NCBI GenBank assembly: GCA_964601515.1
Contig: CAZRNU010000001.1
Location: forward strand, 10,501 to 74,500
DNA: 64,000 nucleotides
Source: PWND01 sp964601515
GTDB taxonomy: Bacteria > Bacteroidota > Bacteroidia > Bacteroidales > UBA7960
Reading direction: 5' to 3'
Shown here: one piece after another, positions 10,401 to 18,291 of the stretch
Numbering within the stretch: the first letter of the stretch is position 1
Layout: each line of letters opens with the position of its first letter
The notes under the pieces: model-generated
Databases searched by the model: none
What the model saw: only the letters and a program-made list of their open reading frames with translations
Told to the model about the DNA's origin: nothing
Translations under genes and position numbers: made by a program

Positions 10401-12835
10401 TTGGTACATATTGTGGTACTAACTCTCCGGGTACATTTATGGCAACAAATGACGACGGTGCTATTACTTTCCATTTTTACTCAGATGGAATTATCGCAAA
10501 CTCCGGATGGGAAGCTATTTTTAGAGCAGTGAATATTAGCGAACCTCCTGATTGTGCAGAAACTCCAAACCCTGCTAATGGTGCTTCAAATATTGTGATT
10601 TTACCCGGCGGAAAAGTAAGTTGGGCGCATACATCCGGCTCTTTCGGATATGACGTGTATTTTGGCGAGAATGAATTGCCTGCTGAGGTTACAGAAACAG
10701 TTGATGTAAATAACTTTGCTGTTGAAATTAATTCCAATAGTGATTATTCTTGGAAAGTTGTTCCTTATAACAGTGCAGGGCATGCAGATGGTTGTCCAAC
10801 TTGGAACTTCTCAACCGGCGAAATGCCTGATATTGTTAATATGTCTAATGGTAGCAAAACAACTTGTAATGCTATTTTCTATGATTCAGGTGGCCCTGAT
10901 GCTAATTATAACAATAACGAAGAATTCACATTTACTTTCTTCCCCGGTGTTGAAAATGCAAATGTAATTGTAGAGTTTTTAAGTTTTGATGTAGAGTTTA
11001 ATGCCACGTGTGCATGGGATTGGCTTAAAATATATAACGGTCCTAATATTAGTTCGCCGCTTTTAGGTACCTTCTGCGGAACAACTTCGCCAGGTACTAT
11101 AACTGCTGACAATGAACAGGGAGCTCTAACATTCCAATTTAAAGCTGATATTACCGTTACTAGACCAGGATGGGAAGCTCTTGTTTCTTGTGATATTACA
11201 GAAGTTGAGATAGTTTCTGTAAATGAAATTAGCGATATTCAAGTATTTATTGGAACCACAATAGATAATGTTCCTCTTCCTGATAAGGTTAAGGTTTCAT
11301 TAGCAGATGAAACGGAAGCTGAACTAACTGTAGTTTGGGATAGTGGTACTCCTTCTTATGATGGTGGCGTCACTGGATTATATGTGTTTGAAGGTGAAAT
11401 TGAAATTGAAGGCAACATTATCAATCCATCAAACTTCATAGCAACAATAAATGTTGTTGTATTCGACTCTGAAAAACAACTTGCATCTTCCGAGACTCTT
11501 GAAAACATATCAGCGTTCTATGGTACTACTTTAGGTCAGTTAGAATTACCAACCGAAGTAATGGTAACAACTGACGATGACTATTCATTATATCTCGAAG
11601 TAGTATGGGACGAAGGTACTCCTGAATATAATGGAACTACTCTTGATTCTTATTTGTTTGAAGGAGAAATCCAACTTATCCCGGGCTTCCTAAACGATGA
11701 GGATATTAAAGCATATGTAACAGTAATAGTTGTAAATAAAAACATTACCTCAGTTGCCGGATTTGCACCTATAGGAGTGAATTATAACACAGCATTGATA
11801 GACTTGAATCTTCCGGCAGATGTTTTGGTTACACTGGAAGATGCAACAACTGTAACTTTGGATATTGACTGGGATAATGGCACTCCGGCTTATGATGGAA
11901 GTGTTCCGGGAGTGTATGAGTTTGAGGGCTCACTAGAGTTGATAGACGGCTTATCGAATTTAAGCGAATTGCATGCATATATTACTGTAACAGTAAATTT
12001 CATATCAGCCACAATAAGTCCTGATGAGATAGATATGTATCTTAACTGGCCAAACGAAGACAAGGAGATAGAGATTTTATGGCATGATGCAGTAAGTTTA
12101 TCGGGCTTTAAATTCCAGGATGGCGAAGAATGGACAGACGTTCCATCGGAGTGGTATGAATTAGAAGATCATGGAGATGGAACAGCCACTCTAACCATAT
12201 TTGCATCAGAGATTGACATGAATAAAGCAGATCATAATGTATCTGATGATAATCCATGGAGAATAGAATTTAATATGGGCAATCATGCATATGGCAATAC
12301 AAACATGATTGTAAAAACCTTCACTGTTACTTTCGTTGTGAAAGATGAAGACAGTAATGTAATTACAGGTGCTTCAGTTGAATTTGACACTTATGATGGC
12401 AATGACAATGCAGGAGAAATATGGAGTGGAAGTGGATTAGTATATGAAGTATGGGCAAGTGGAGATTATGAATATACAGTATCAGCCGAAGGCTTCAAGC
12501 CAGCCAGTGACATTATTTCATCAGTTGTTGAAGATCTTACAATAAATGTAGTTTTAGAAGATGAAACAATTGGAATTACTGAAATTGACAGTAATGTTAA
12601 AATCTATCCAAATCCGTCAACGGGTTTGTTTAATATAGAATTTAATGGAATAAAGGGTATTGTAAATATGACAATACTAAACTATCAAGGACAGGTTGTA
12701 CTATCTCAAACCTTTAACAGTGATGGAGCAGGAGTGAGCCAAAAATTGAATCTGGGTGAATTTGCAAAAGGCATTTATTATGTCAGAATTCAATCGGGTG
12801 ATATAATTAAGGTTGAAAAATTGATTCTTCAGTAA
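7433..12835 (+). CDS. Gingipain-like C25 peptidase, multidomain T9SS cargo (paralogue 2)
   Basis: This 1800-residue paralogue of the preceding gene begins with a clean signal peptide (MKKLFLTIVLMASIIVVNAQ). The C25 catalytic domain has His447 in INHGSD and Cys480 in VACVNG, again 33 residues apart. Domain order after that is the same: CARDB-like domains, CUB-like, FN3-like, CUB-like, Big_4-like Ig repeats, an unassigned domain and a type A sorting domain starting YPNPS and ending VEKLILQ. Residues 1329-1729 are encoded by DNA identical to gene 1, while the catalytic halves differ strongly. Different catalytic halves on a shared C-terminal scaffold suggest two proteases with different specificities delivered the same way. 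A separate transcript is likely given the 88-base gap and hairpin. Confidence 0.9.
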   Translation: MKKLFLTIVLMASIIVVNAQTNWVGISSSKKKAAETNLVKSDIQSSQVKFSLEGFVESMVSTPKGIEKTLSLYDGVQIMEKGAPDLGKEFFSIIIPDTDEMAIKIVNSQFVDYKGIDIAPSKGHLYRNVNPEDVPFEYSDVYSKDAFWPGNIAQLEDPFIMRDVRGQTVTIFPFQYNAVTKTLRVYYDIELEIYSTGNIGKNTLSRRDNVVKIDPEFNHIYNRMFLNNKSFDKSFTIIEEEGSMLIICFDDYMNAMKPFVDWKRTIGRKTTIVPKSTAGTTAAAIKTFVTNYYNENDDFTYLLIVGDAPQIPTNSTSWGHSDNAYGFIVGADQYNEIIVGRFSAESVAQVQTQVQRMIHYERDITAADTWLNVGMGVARNEGAGNGHNGGEADYVHADFIRDTLLNYTYSAVHREYDGNVPGLPNTTASSISSKINSGVSIINYINHGSDTGWSVADYNSSHVNALTNIGKLPFIWAVACVNGNFNSITCFAEAWMRATHNGEPTGAIGTLMSTINQAWQPPMTGQDEMVTILAEKRGHIKRTYGGLSINGSMVMIAAHGASGTETHVTWNLFGDPSLMVRTDVPQVISASYNPVILLGLSTFQVNVDNAEGAVVSITRRNEDTQEVVILGTAVVNGGTALVEFVEPIESPGVATLAITAYNKVTYINDELGIIPPEGPYVVFKSLTIDDSAENNNGLADYSETVLLNVTLENVGVENAENITATLTSENEYVNIIDGNSAWGDIEAGELSLLDAAFTVSFADNTPDQERVRFTIEMTDGNEVWESTFNITVNAPVLVFQGLVIDDGGMGIPGILDPGETADIITNVKNIGHATSLEIIVTLDTESPWVTVNTLEAVELGSLAPGEAAEANFNVTALEETPIEQAVELLYTAATGEYTFEDSKQIVIGLIPVYLMGQSATVTAPIGRFYDTGGPTANYSNNENIIMTFYPMNPGSVLEFEFLHFDVEANATCAWDYLKIYNGTSTTAPLIGTYCGTNSPGTFMATNDDGAITFHFYSDGIIANSGWEAIFRAVNISEPPDCAETPNPANGASNIVILPGGKVSWAHTSGSFGYDVYFGENELPAEVTETVDVNNFAVEINSNSDYSWKVVPYNSAGHADGCPTWNFSTGEMPDIVNMSNGSKTTCNAIFYDSGGPDANYNNNEEFTFTFFPGVENANVIVEFLSFDVEFNATCAWDWLKIYNGPNISSPLLGTFCGTTSPGTITADNEQGALTFQFKADITVTRPGWEALVSCDITEVEIVSVNEISDIQVFIGTTIDNVPLPDKVKVSLADETEAELTVVWDSGTPSYDGGVTGLYVFEGEIEIEGNIINPSNFIATINVVVFDSEKQLASSETLENISAFYGTTLGQLELPTEVMVTTDDDYSLYLEVVWDEGTPEYNGTTLDSYLFEGEIQLIPGFLNDEDIKAYVTVIVVNKNITSVAGFAPIGVNYNTALIDLNLPADVLVTLEDATTVTLDIDWDNGTPAYDGSVPGVYEFEGSLELIDGLSNLSELHAYITVTVNFISATISPDEIDMYLNWPNEDKEIEILWHDAVSLSGFKFQDGEEWTDVPSEWYELEDHGDGTATLTIFASEIDMNKADHNVSDDNPWRIEFNMGNHAYGNTNMIVKTFTVTFVVKDEDSNVITGASVEFDTYDGNDNAGEIWSGSGLVYEVWASGDYEYTVSAEGFKPASDIISSVVEDLTINVVLEDETIGITEIDSNVKIYPNPSTGLFNIEFNGIKGIVNMTILNYQGQVVLSQTFNSDGAGVSQKLNLGEFAKGIYYVRIQSGDIIKVEKLILQ
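11418..12618 (+). repeat. Perfect 1,201 bp direct repeat, copy 2 (inside C25 gene 2)
   Basis: This is the partner of 5927-7127. The last shared base lies just inside the sorting domain after the YPNPS codons, and the remaining sorting-domain sequence is diverged. Recombination between copies would delete 5,491 bp and leave one in-frame chimera carrying the catalytic half of gene 1. Confidence 0.95.
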
Positions 12836-12850
12836 TCATAGTTAATCAAT

Positions 12851-12884
12851 AAAAAAGCCGGAAAAAATTTTTCCGGCTTTTTTT
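12851..12884. terminator. Bidirectional rho-independent terminator
   Basis: A stem of AAAAAGCCGGAAAAA against TTTTTCCGGCTTTTT lies between the convergent C25 gene 2 and pheT. A-runs and T-runs on both sides let it work in both directions. Its right edge touches the pheT stop codon at 12883-12885. Confidence 0.9.
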
Positions 12885-15351
12885 ATCTGATTGATGCGCC
12901 TAATTCAGACTGGAAACTCTTTAGTAAATTATCCATCGCTTTATCTATTTCCCTGTCTGTAAGAGTTTTAGATTCATCCTGAAGAATAAAACTTACCGCA
13001 TATGACTTCTTGTCCTTTCCTATTTTATTATCATCTTGGTAAACATCAAACAAGCCAACTTTTTTAAGTAGTTTCTTCTCTGTTTTATAAGCTAGAGATT
13101 CAATTTGAGCAAAATTCACAGATTTGTCAATTATAAGAGCAAGGTCTCTTCTAACTTCAGGGAATTTTGATATTTCTTTATATAATATTTGAGCTTTTCC
13201 GGCAAGTTTTACAATATTATCCCATTCAAAAACTGCATAATATACATCACCTTTAATGTCAAATCTTTTCAAAAATGATTTATTTACATATCCAGCTTTT
13301 ACAATTTGTTTTTCATTTATATAAAATGTAAGACCATATGAGAATGTTGAATCATTGATAATCTCTTCAGTTTTAATATTTCTTTCATAAATACAAAGTT
13401 TTGACAGTATTGAAACAGCATATCCTTTTAATTCAAAGAAATCTGCTTTTGATGATGCTGAGTACCAACTTTCAGGTTGTTGATCGCCTGTAAGAAACAA
13501 TGAAAGCAGAGCTTTTTCATTGTACTTGCTCAATCCTTGATTATCCTGTGATATGTTGTTTTTTAATGAATATACATTTCCAAACTCAAATATTTTGAGG
13601 TCGTTAACTTTCCTGTTTTGATTGTAAGCAATTACTTCGAGGCCTCCATAAAGCAAATCCTGACGCAGTACATTAAGATCCTGACTTAATGGGTTGAGCA
13701 TTTTTACAGCTGATTCAAGTCCTTCGTTTTTGTAATAATCTATCTTGGTTAGAGAATTATTCATAATTTCAACGAACCCTTTGCTGCATAGCATGTCAGA
13801 AATAGCGTTTTGCAAAAGTTCTTTATCCGGCTTTGGAGAAAGAACTATTGATGATGTAAACTTATCCGGAATTTCAATATTATTATACCCATAAATTCTT
13901 AAGATCTCTTCAATTACGTCGGCTTCCCTTAAAACATCAACCTTAAAAGCCGGAATTTCCAAACTTAAGCCTTGCTCATTTTCTGAAAGTATTTTTATTT
14001 CAAGTGATTCAAGGATATTTTTAATTATGTTTCTATCAATCTTTTTACCTATTAAAGAATCTGTGTTTTTATAGTTTAAAGAAACATTATTGCATTTAAT
14101 TTCTGTTGGATAATTATCAACAACGTCGGAAGAAATGCTTCCTCCGGCTATTTTCTTTATCAGCATTGCAGCTCTTTTTAGAGCATAAACAGTAATATGA
14201 GGGTCTGTTCCTCTCTCAAATCGGAATGAAGCATCAGTTTTTATGTCGTGATGCTTAGAAGATTTTCTAATTGAAGCCGCCTGGAAATATGCACTTTCCA
14301 AAAATATGTTTTTAGTTTTTTCTGTCACGCCAGACTCCAATCCACCCAGAATACCTGCCATACACATAGCTTCTTCAACATTGCAAATCATAAGATTTTC
14401 ACCTGTAAGTTCAATTTCTTTCTCATCGAGAGTAATAAACTTGGTGCCTTTTGGTGGTTTTTTTACAAAAACTTTGTCGCCTTTAATTTTATCAGCGTCA
14501 AAAGCATGTAAAGGTTGCCCTGTTTCATGTAGTACAAAATTGGTAATATCTACGATATTATTAATTGGTTTTAATCCTATTGATTTAAGTCTATTTTGAA
14601 GCCATTCAGGCGATTCGTTAACTTTTACGCCAGATATAGTAATACCCGAATATCTTGGGCAGGCTAACAAGTCATCAATAATTACTTCAATGAATCTTGA
14701 ATTATTGTCGGTTTTAAAACTGTCTAAAGATGGTTTGCTGATACTAATAAAATCTTTTTTGTTGCTTTTAGTTGCATTAATAACAGCAACAATATCTCTG
14801 GCAACGCCAATGTGCGACGATGCATCTACTCTGTTTGGGGTAAGTCCTATCTCAAAGACGACATCCTCAGTAACGTTGTAATACTTAGAGGCAGGTGTTC
14901 CAATTTTTGCAGATTCAGGCAAAACAATAATCCCGTCATGAGAAGTTCCAATTCCAATTTCATCTTCAGCGCAAATCATACCGAAGCTTTCCTGACCACG
15001 TATTTTAGCCTTTTTTATTTCAAACTGTTCGCCTTTGATAGTATGTAATGTTGTGCCTACTGTTGCAACAACAACTTTTTGGTTTTCTCTAACATTTGGA
15101 GCGCCGCATACAATTTGCAATAAATTATCTTGTCCGATATCAACATGTGTAAGTGATAGCTTATCTGCTTCAGGATGTTTAATACATTGTTTAACCTGTC
15201 CTACCACAATACCCTTCAAACCTCCTTTAATACTTTCGGTTTTTTCTAGCCCTTCCACTTCGAGTCCGCAAGATGTAAGTATCTCGGATAGTTTTTCTGC
15301 TTCAATGTCTATGTTAATGTATTCTTTGAGCCAATTATAGGAAATCTTCAT
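12883..15351 (-). CDS. pheT: Phenylalanine--tRNA ligase beta subunit
   Basis: This 822-residue beta subunit of the cytoplasmic alpha2/beta2 enzyme charges tRNA-Phe. The start chosen is the ATG at 15351 (MKISYNWLKEYINID), the conserved N-terminus of the family. The frame extends ten codons upstream only through a TTG. The OB-fold tRNA-binding domain (about 40-155) is followed by the B3/B4 editing domain (about 210-385, with PLHAFDADKI), B5 (about 410-480), the catalytic-like core, and the FDX-ACB anticodon-binding domain at the C-terminus (KFPEVRRDLALIIDKSV). Length is normal. pheS is not in the window, which is common in Bacteroidota. Confidence 0.97.
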   Translation of the reverse strand: MKISYNWLKEYINIDIEAEKLSEILTSCGLEVEGLEKTESIKGGLKGIVVGQVKQCIKHPEADKLSLTHVDIGQDNLLQIVCGAPNVRENQKVVVATVGTTLHTIKGEQFEIKKAKIRGQESFGMICAEDEIGIGTSHDGIIVLPESAKIGTPASKYYNVTEDVVFEIGLTPNRVDASSHIGVARDIVAVINATKSNKKDFISISKPSLDSFKTDNNSRFIEVIIDDLLACPRYSGITISGVKVNESPEWLQNRLKSIGLKPINNIVDITNFVLHETGQPLHAFDADKIKGDKVFVKKPPKGTKFITLDEKEIELTGENLMICNVEEAMCMAGILGGLESGVTEKTKNIFLESAYFQAASIRKSSKHHDIKTDASFRFERGTDPHITVYALKRAAMLIKKIAGGSISSDVVDNYPTEIKCNNVSLNYKNTDSLIGKKIDRNIIKNILESLEIKILSENEQGLSLEIPAFKVDVLREADVIEEILRIYGYNNIEIPDKFTSSIVLSPKPDKELLQNAISDMLCSKGFVEIMNNSLTKIDYYKNEGLESAVKMLNPLSQDLNVLRQDLLYGGLEVIAYNQNRKVNDLKIFEFGNVYSLKNNISQDNQGLSKYNEKALLSLFLTGDQQPESWYSASSKADFFELKGYAVSILSKLCIYERNIKTEEIINDSTFSYGLTFYINEKQIVKAGYVNKSFLKRFDIKGDVYYAVFEWDNIVKLAGKAQILYKEISKFPEVRRDLALIIDKSVNFAQIESLAYKTEKKLLKKVGLFDVYQDDNKIGKDKKSYAVSFILQDESKTLTDREIDKAMDNLLKSFQSELGASIR

Positions 15352-15411
15352 AATAAATGTTTTATAAAATGACAATTGCAAAAGTAATAAAATTGAGTAT
15401 AGAATTACTCC

Positions 15412-15449
15412 TAAAAAAAGAGGCCGGCATTGAAATCAGTGCCGGCCTC
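15412..15449 (-). terminator. Rho-independent terminator of the coiled-coil gene pair
   Basis: A 10 bp GC-rich stem (GAGGCCGGCA with TGCCGGCCTC) and a 10-base loop are followed on the minus strand by a run of Ts (15413-15419 read as As on the plus strand). It lies 20 bases beyond the stop codon of the gene at 15469. Confidence 0.88.
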
Positions 15450-15468
15450 CAATTAATATTGTTAAGTA

Positions 15469-16419
15469 TTATTTCAACTCCATTAGTTTGTAGCCAAGCT
15501 CATATCCTTCAGAAAATATTACAATGTTGTAATATCCTTTAGTGAATTTGTCATTTTGGCTGTAAATCATGCAAATATCTTGAGCATTGTTTTGGAAATT
15601 AACGGTTCTCTGGACAGAGAAAGATAATTCATCACCCTGATAGTTGAATGTATCGTCAGGGAAAGCAGTAAGTACTTTGTTGCCCGGATCAATAATTCTA
15701 ACGTAGAAATCACGGTTGCCTGGAGTAGCAACGAGGTTTTGATTAATAGTAAAGCATACTTGAACTTTGCTGGTTTTTTTAGCTTTATTTGTTGGTTCGT
15801 CACCTTTACGTTTTACGCGCACTCCATTAGCTTCTATGCTGGAAATAGAAAGAATTGATGCTTTTTTTAGCTGTTCTTCAATTTCTCTTTTCTCTCTTTC
15901 AAGTTGCGAATTGCGTGCAGTTGTTTGGTTCAGCGAATTCTGAATTTGAGACTTTTCTCCTGCCAACATTTGATTTTCACTTTTTAGAGATTCAGCTTCT
16001 TCTTGATATCCCGCAAGAAGTCTTTCAAGTTCATCTATTTTTGCTTGTAATGAAGGATCTCCAACACCACCTGTTCCATGAAGTTGTGTTCTAAGTCTGG
16101 CAATTTTTGTTCTTTCTGAGCCAAGATCTTTTTCCATATCGGTAAATTCAAGGCTGAGTTTTTGGAATTCTGCTTCAAGAGCGTCAAGTTGCTTAAGAAG
16201 CTCATCTCTTTCTTTTGCTATTAGCTGATTTTGTTTTTTTGCGTTTTCTGCTTCATGGCGAACTTCTAAAACTTCACGTAATAACAACCCTCCGCCTACT
16301 GCAAGAATAAGGGCAAATATTGACAAAAAGATTATTGCGCCAACACCTTTAGTTTTTTGCTTATTTGGTGATTGGTTAGGTGTGGCAGTTGTTGTAGCTG
16401 GTTTGTTTACTTTTTCCAT
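15469..16419 (-). CDS. Membrane-anchored coiled-coil protein, paralogue of the next gene
   Basis: This 316-residue protein of unknown function has a Pro/Thr/Asn-rich cytoplasmic N-terminus of about 28 residues and one membrane helix (IIFLSIFALILAVGGGLLL). A long coiled coil spans about 48-190. A C-terminal beta-rich domain of about 120 residues contains KVQVCFTINQNLVATPGNRD and a final 'GYYNIVIFSEGYELGYK' strand. The adjacent gene at 16448 has the same plan and a matching C-terminal domain (KIKVCFMIAENPITQPGRKN), so the two arose by tandem duplication. They are 28 bases apart and probably co-transcribed. Domains at the end of a periplasmic stalk suggest sensing or envelope tethering; that is inference only. 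Confidence 0.75.
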   Translation of the reverse strand: MEKVNKPATTTATPNQSPNKQKTKGVGAIIFLSIFALILAVGGGLLLREVLEVRHEAENAKKQNQLIAKERDELLKQLDALEAEFQKLSLEFTDMEKDLGSERTKIARLRTQLHGTGGVGDPSLQAKIDELERLLAGYQEEAESLKSENQMLAGEKSQIQNSLNQTTARNSQLEREKREIEEQLKKASILSISSIEANGVRVKRKGDEPTNKAKKTSKVQVCFTINQNLVATPGNRDFYVRIIDPGNKVLTAFPDDTFNYQGDELSFSVQRTVNFQNNAQDICMIYSQNDKFTKGYYNIVIFSEGYELGYKLMELK

Positions 16420-16447
16420 AGTAATAATTTATTAGTGGGTAAAAATG

Positions 16448-17386
16448 TTAATTCAAAGTTAAGGATGTTTCTCCCATAAGGGCATCATCTGTGAAAATTG
16501 AAATTAAATACTGACCGGGATCAAAATCTTTGTTTTTATCCCATGTCAGGCACATATCAATGTTTTTATTGTTGTAATCAAAATGACTTTTTATAGAATA
16601 TTGAAGAGTATCTTCTCTGAAAATAAAAGAATAAGAATCATCATCACTTATTCTTAGTATTTCAGTATTTGGAGCAGCTATGCGCATATAAACATTTTTT
16701 CTTCCGGGTTGAGTTATTGGATTTTCCGCAATCATAAAGCAAACTTTAATTTTCTCAACTCTTTTGGCTTTATCTGTTTCTCTTTCAGTATTTCTGAATC
16801 CTGCTGTTCGTGTGCCAATAGCAGACATCTGAAATGCTCTTAATCCGGCTGCAATTTCAACTTTTTCCTCAAGTTGCTGCTTTGTTTGAGTTAAAGCTTC
16901 AGTTTGTTTCACAACAGTACGAATTTCATCCTGCATTCTAACATTCTCGGCTTTTAAAACTTTATTTTCTGTATGCAAGCTGTCAATTTCGCGAACATAA
17001 TTTTGAGTTATATCCCTTAACAAATCAAGTTGTCTTCTAATTCTATGGTAGTCTGCTTGCTGAGCAATAAGTTTATTGATCTCCTTTGCCTTTTCCTGAA
17101 TAATTTGATCTTTATCATATAATACGCTGTCATATTCTAATTTTACGGCAGTATATTCAAATATCATTGAATCGAGCTCATTTTTGAGCTGTAAGTTTTC
17201 TTCTTGTGATAATGTTTTCTCTGTAGATGTAGTCTCTAGTGATTGCCTTGTTTCAATCAGCATATAAGTTAGCACTCCTATTATTAATAGCATTACAATT
17301 GATGCCCATTGAAAAAGTATTAATTTGTTTTTCATTTCTTGATTTGTGCTTTCCATTCCTGAATTTGTATTCACTCTATCTTCCAT
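16448..17386 (-). CDS. Membrane-anchored coiled-coil protein, paralogue of the previous gene
   Basis: This 312-residue protein has a short cytoplasmic tail, one membrane helix (about 25-45, LILFQWASIVMLLIIGVLTYML), a coiled coil (about 48-180) and a C-terminal beta domain. The domain carries the shared 'KVCFMIAENP' and 'DPGQYLISIFTDD' motifs, the latter equivalent to 'TKGYYNIVIFSE' in the neighbour. It is the first gene of the pair. The start at 17386 (MEDRVNTNSG) is the only ATG giving a sensible cytoplasmic tail. I do not recognise a named family. Retention of two diverged copies suggests they may pair through their coiled coils. Confidence 0.75.
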   Translation of the reverse strand: MEDRVNTNSGMESTNQEMKNKLILFQWASIVMLLIIGVLTYMLIETRQSLETTSTEKTLSQEENLQLKNELDSMIFEYTAVKLEYDSVLYDKDQIIQEKAKEINKLIAQQADYHRIRRQLDLLRDITQNYVREIDSLHTENKVLKAENVRMQDEIRTVVKQTEALTQTKQQLEEKVEIAAGLRAFQMSAIGTRTAGFRNTERETDKAKRVEKIKVCFMIAENPITQPGRKNVYMRIAAPNTEILRISDDDSYSFIFREDTLQYSIKSHFDYNNKNIDMCLTWDKNKDFDPGQYLISIFTDDALMGETSLTLN

Positions 17387-17595
17387 TGTTGGTTTTAATT
17401 TCGATTTTAATTATTTACTAATATGTCAAGCCGTTTATGAACTATTACGATAATTCAATACAAAATGTTTCTTTTTTTTAAAAAAAGTGTTCAAAATCAG
17501 CTTTTCTATCTGTTTTTTTTGTTTTTTTGAACAACATTTGATTTCATACAACGTGCAAAGGTATTTTTTTTATACATCTATAACAAACAAAAATC
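17387..17595. other. AT-rich divergent intergenic region
   Basis: This 209-base gap separates the coiled-coil pair (minus strand) from the ComF-type gene (plus strand), so it should hold promoters for both. It is dominated by T-runs and A-runs. No clear TAnnTTTG box, hairpin or RNA gene was seen. Confidence 0.4.
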
Positions 17596-18288
17596 ATGTT
17601 AATGAATTTGTTAAGAAGCTTTTTAGGTTTGATTTTTCCTGATTTGTGTCTTTGCTGCAATGTGTCTTTAACAGGAAATGAAAAGATAATTTGCACAAGC
17701 TGTATTTACAGCTTGCCCAAAACATACTTTCATAATGATATTGATAATCCTATGGAAAAAATATTTCGAGGTAGGATTCCTGTTGAATCAACAGCTGCTT
17801 ATTTATATTTTCATAAAGGAGGAAGAGTGCAAGAGCTTATGCATAAACTGAAATACAGGGGAAAACAACAGATTGGATATTATTTGGGTAAGTTATATGG
17901 TAATGAGTTGGCAAATTCACCTTATTTTTCCAATATTGACCTTATTGTGCCAGTCCCAATGCATCCTGCGAAGCAAAGAAAGCGCGGATATAATCAAAGT
18001 GAGGTTATTGCAAAAGGAATTGCAGAGACATTAAATAAACCCCTAGACATTAAAGGTCTGGCAAAAGTTGAAAAAACTCAAACACAAACGCGGAAGGCGA
18101 GATTTGTGCGCTGGGAAAATGTTGAAACTGTTTTTGCAGTTAGAGATTTATCAAAATTTGAGAACAAACATATTTTGATAGTTGATGATGTTTTAACAAC
18201 AGGAGCCACTATTGAATCCTGTTGCCAAAAACTCCTTGAAATAAAAGGAGTCAAAATTAGTGTAGTAACTCTTGCTATTGCCTCTTGA
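17596..18288 (+). CDS. ComF family phosphoribosyltransferase-like protein
   Basis: This 230-residue protein has an N-terminal four-cysteine zinc-binding motif (CLCC near residue 20, CTSC near 36). A C-terminal type I phosphoribosyltransferase fold carries the PRPP loop ILIVDDVLTTGATI at about 197-210. VPVPMHPAKQRKRGYNQSE is the other ComF signature. Relatives (ComF, GntX) are needed for DNA uptake in naturally competent bacteria, but many Bacteroidota carry ComF without a demonstrated role. An ATG two codons downstream (17602) is an equally good start. It is convergent with the following gene, with only three bases between stops. Confidence 0.88.
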   Translation: MLMNLLRSFLGLIFPDLCLCCNVSLTGNEKIICTSCIYSLPKTYFHNDIDNPMEKIFRGRIPVESTAAYLYFHKGGRVQELMHKLKYRGKQQIGYYLGKLYGNELANSPYFSNIDLIVPVPMHPAKQRKRGYNQSEVIAKGIAETLNKPLDIKGLAKVEKTQTQTRKARFVRWENVETVFAVRDLSKFENKHILIVDDVLTTGATIESCCQKLLEIKGVKISVVTLAIAS

Positions 18289-18291
18289 CAG

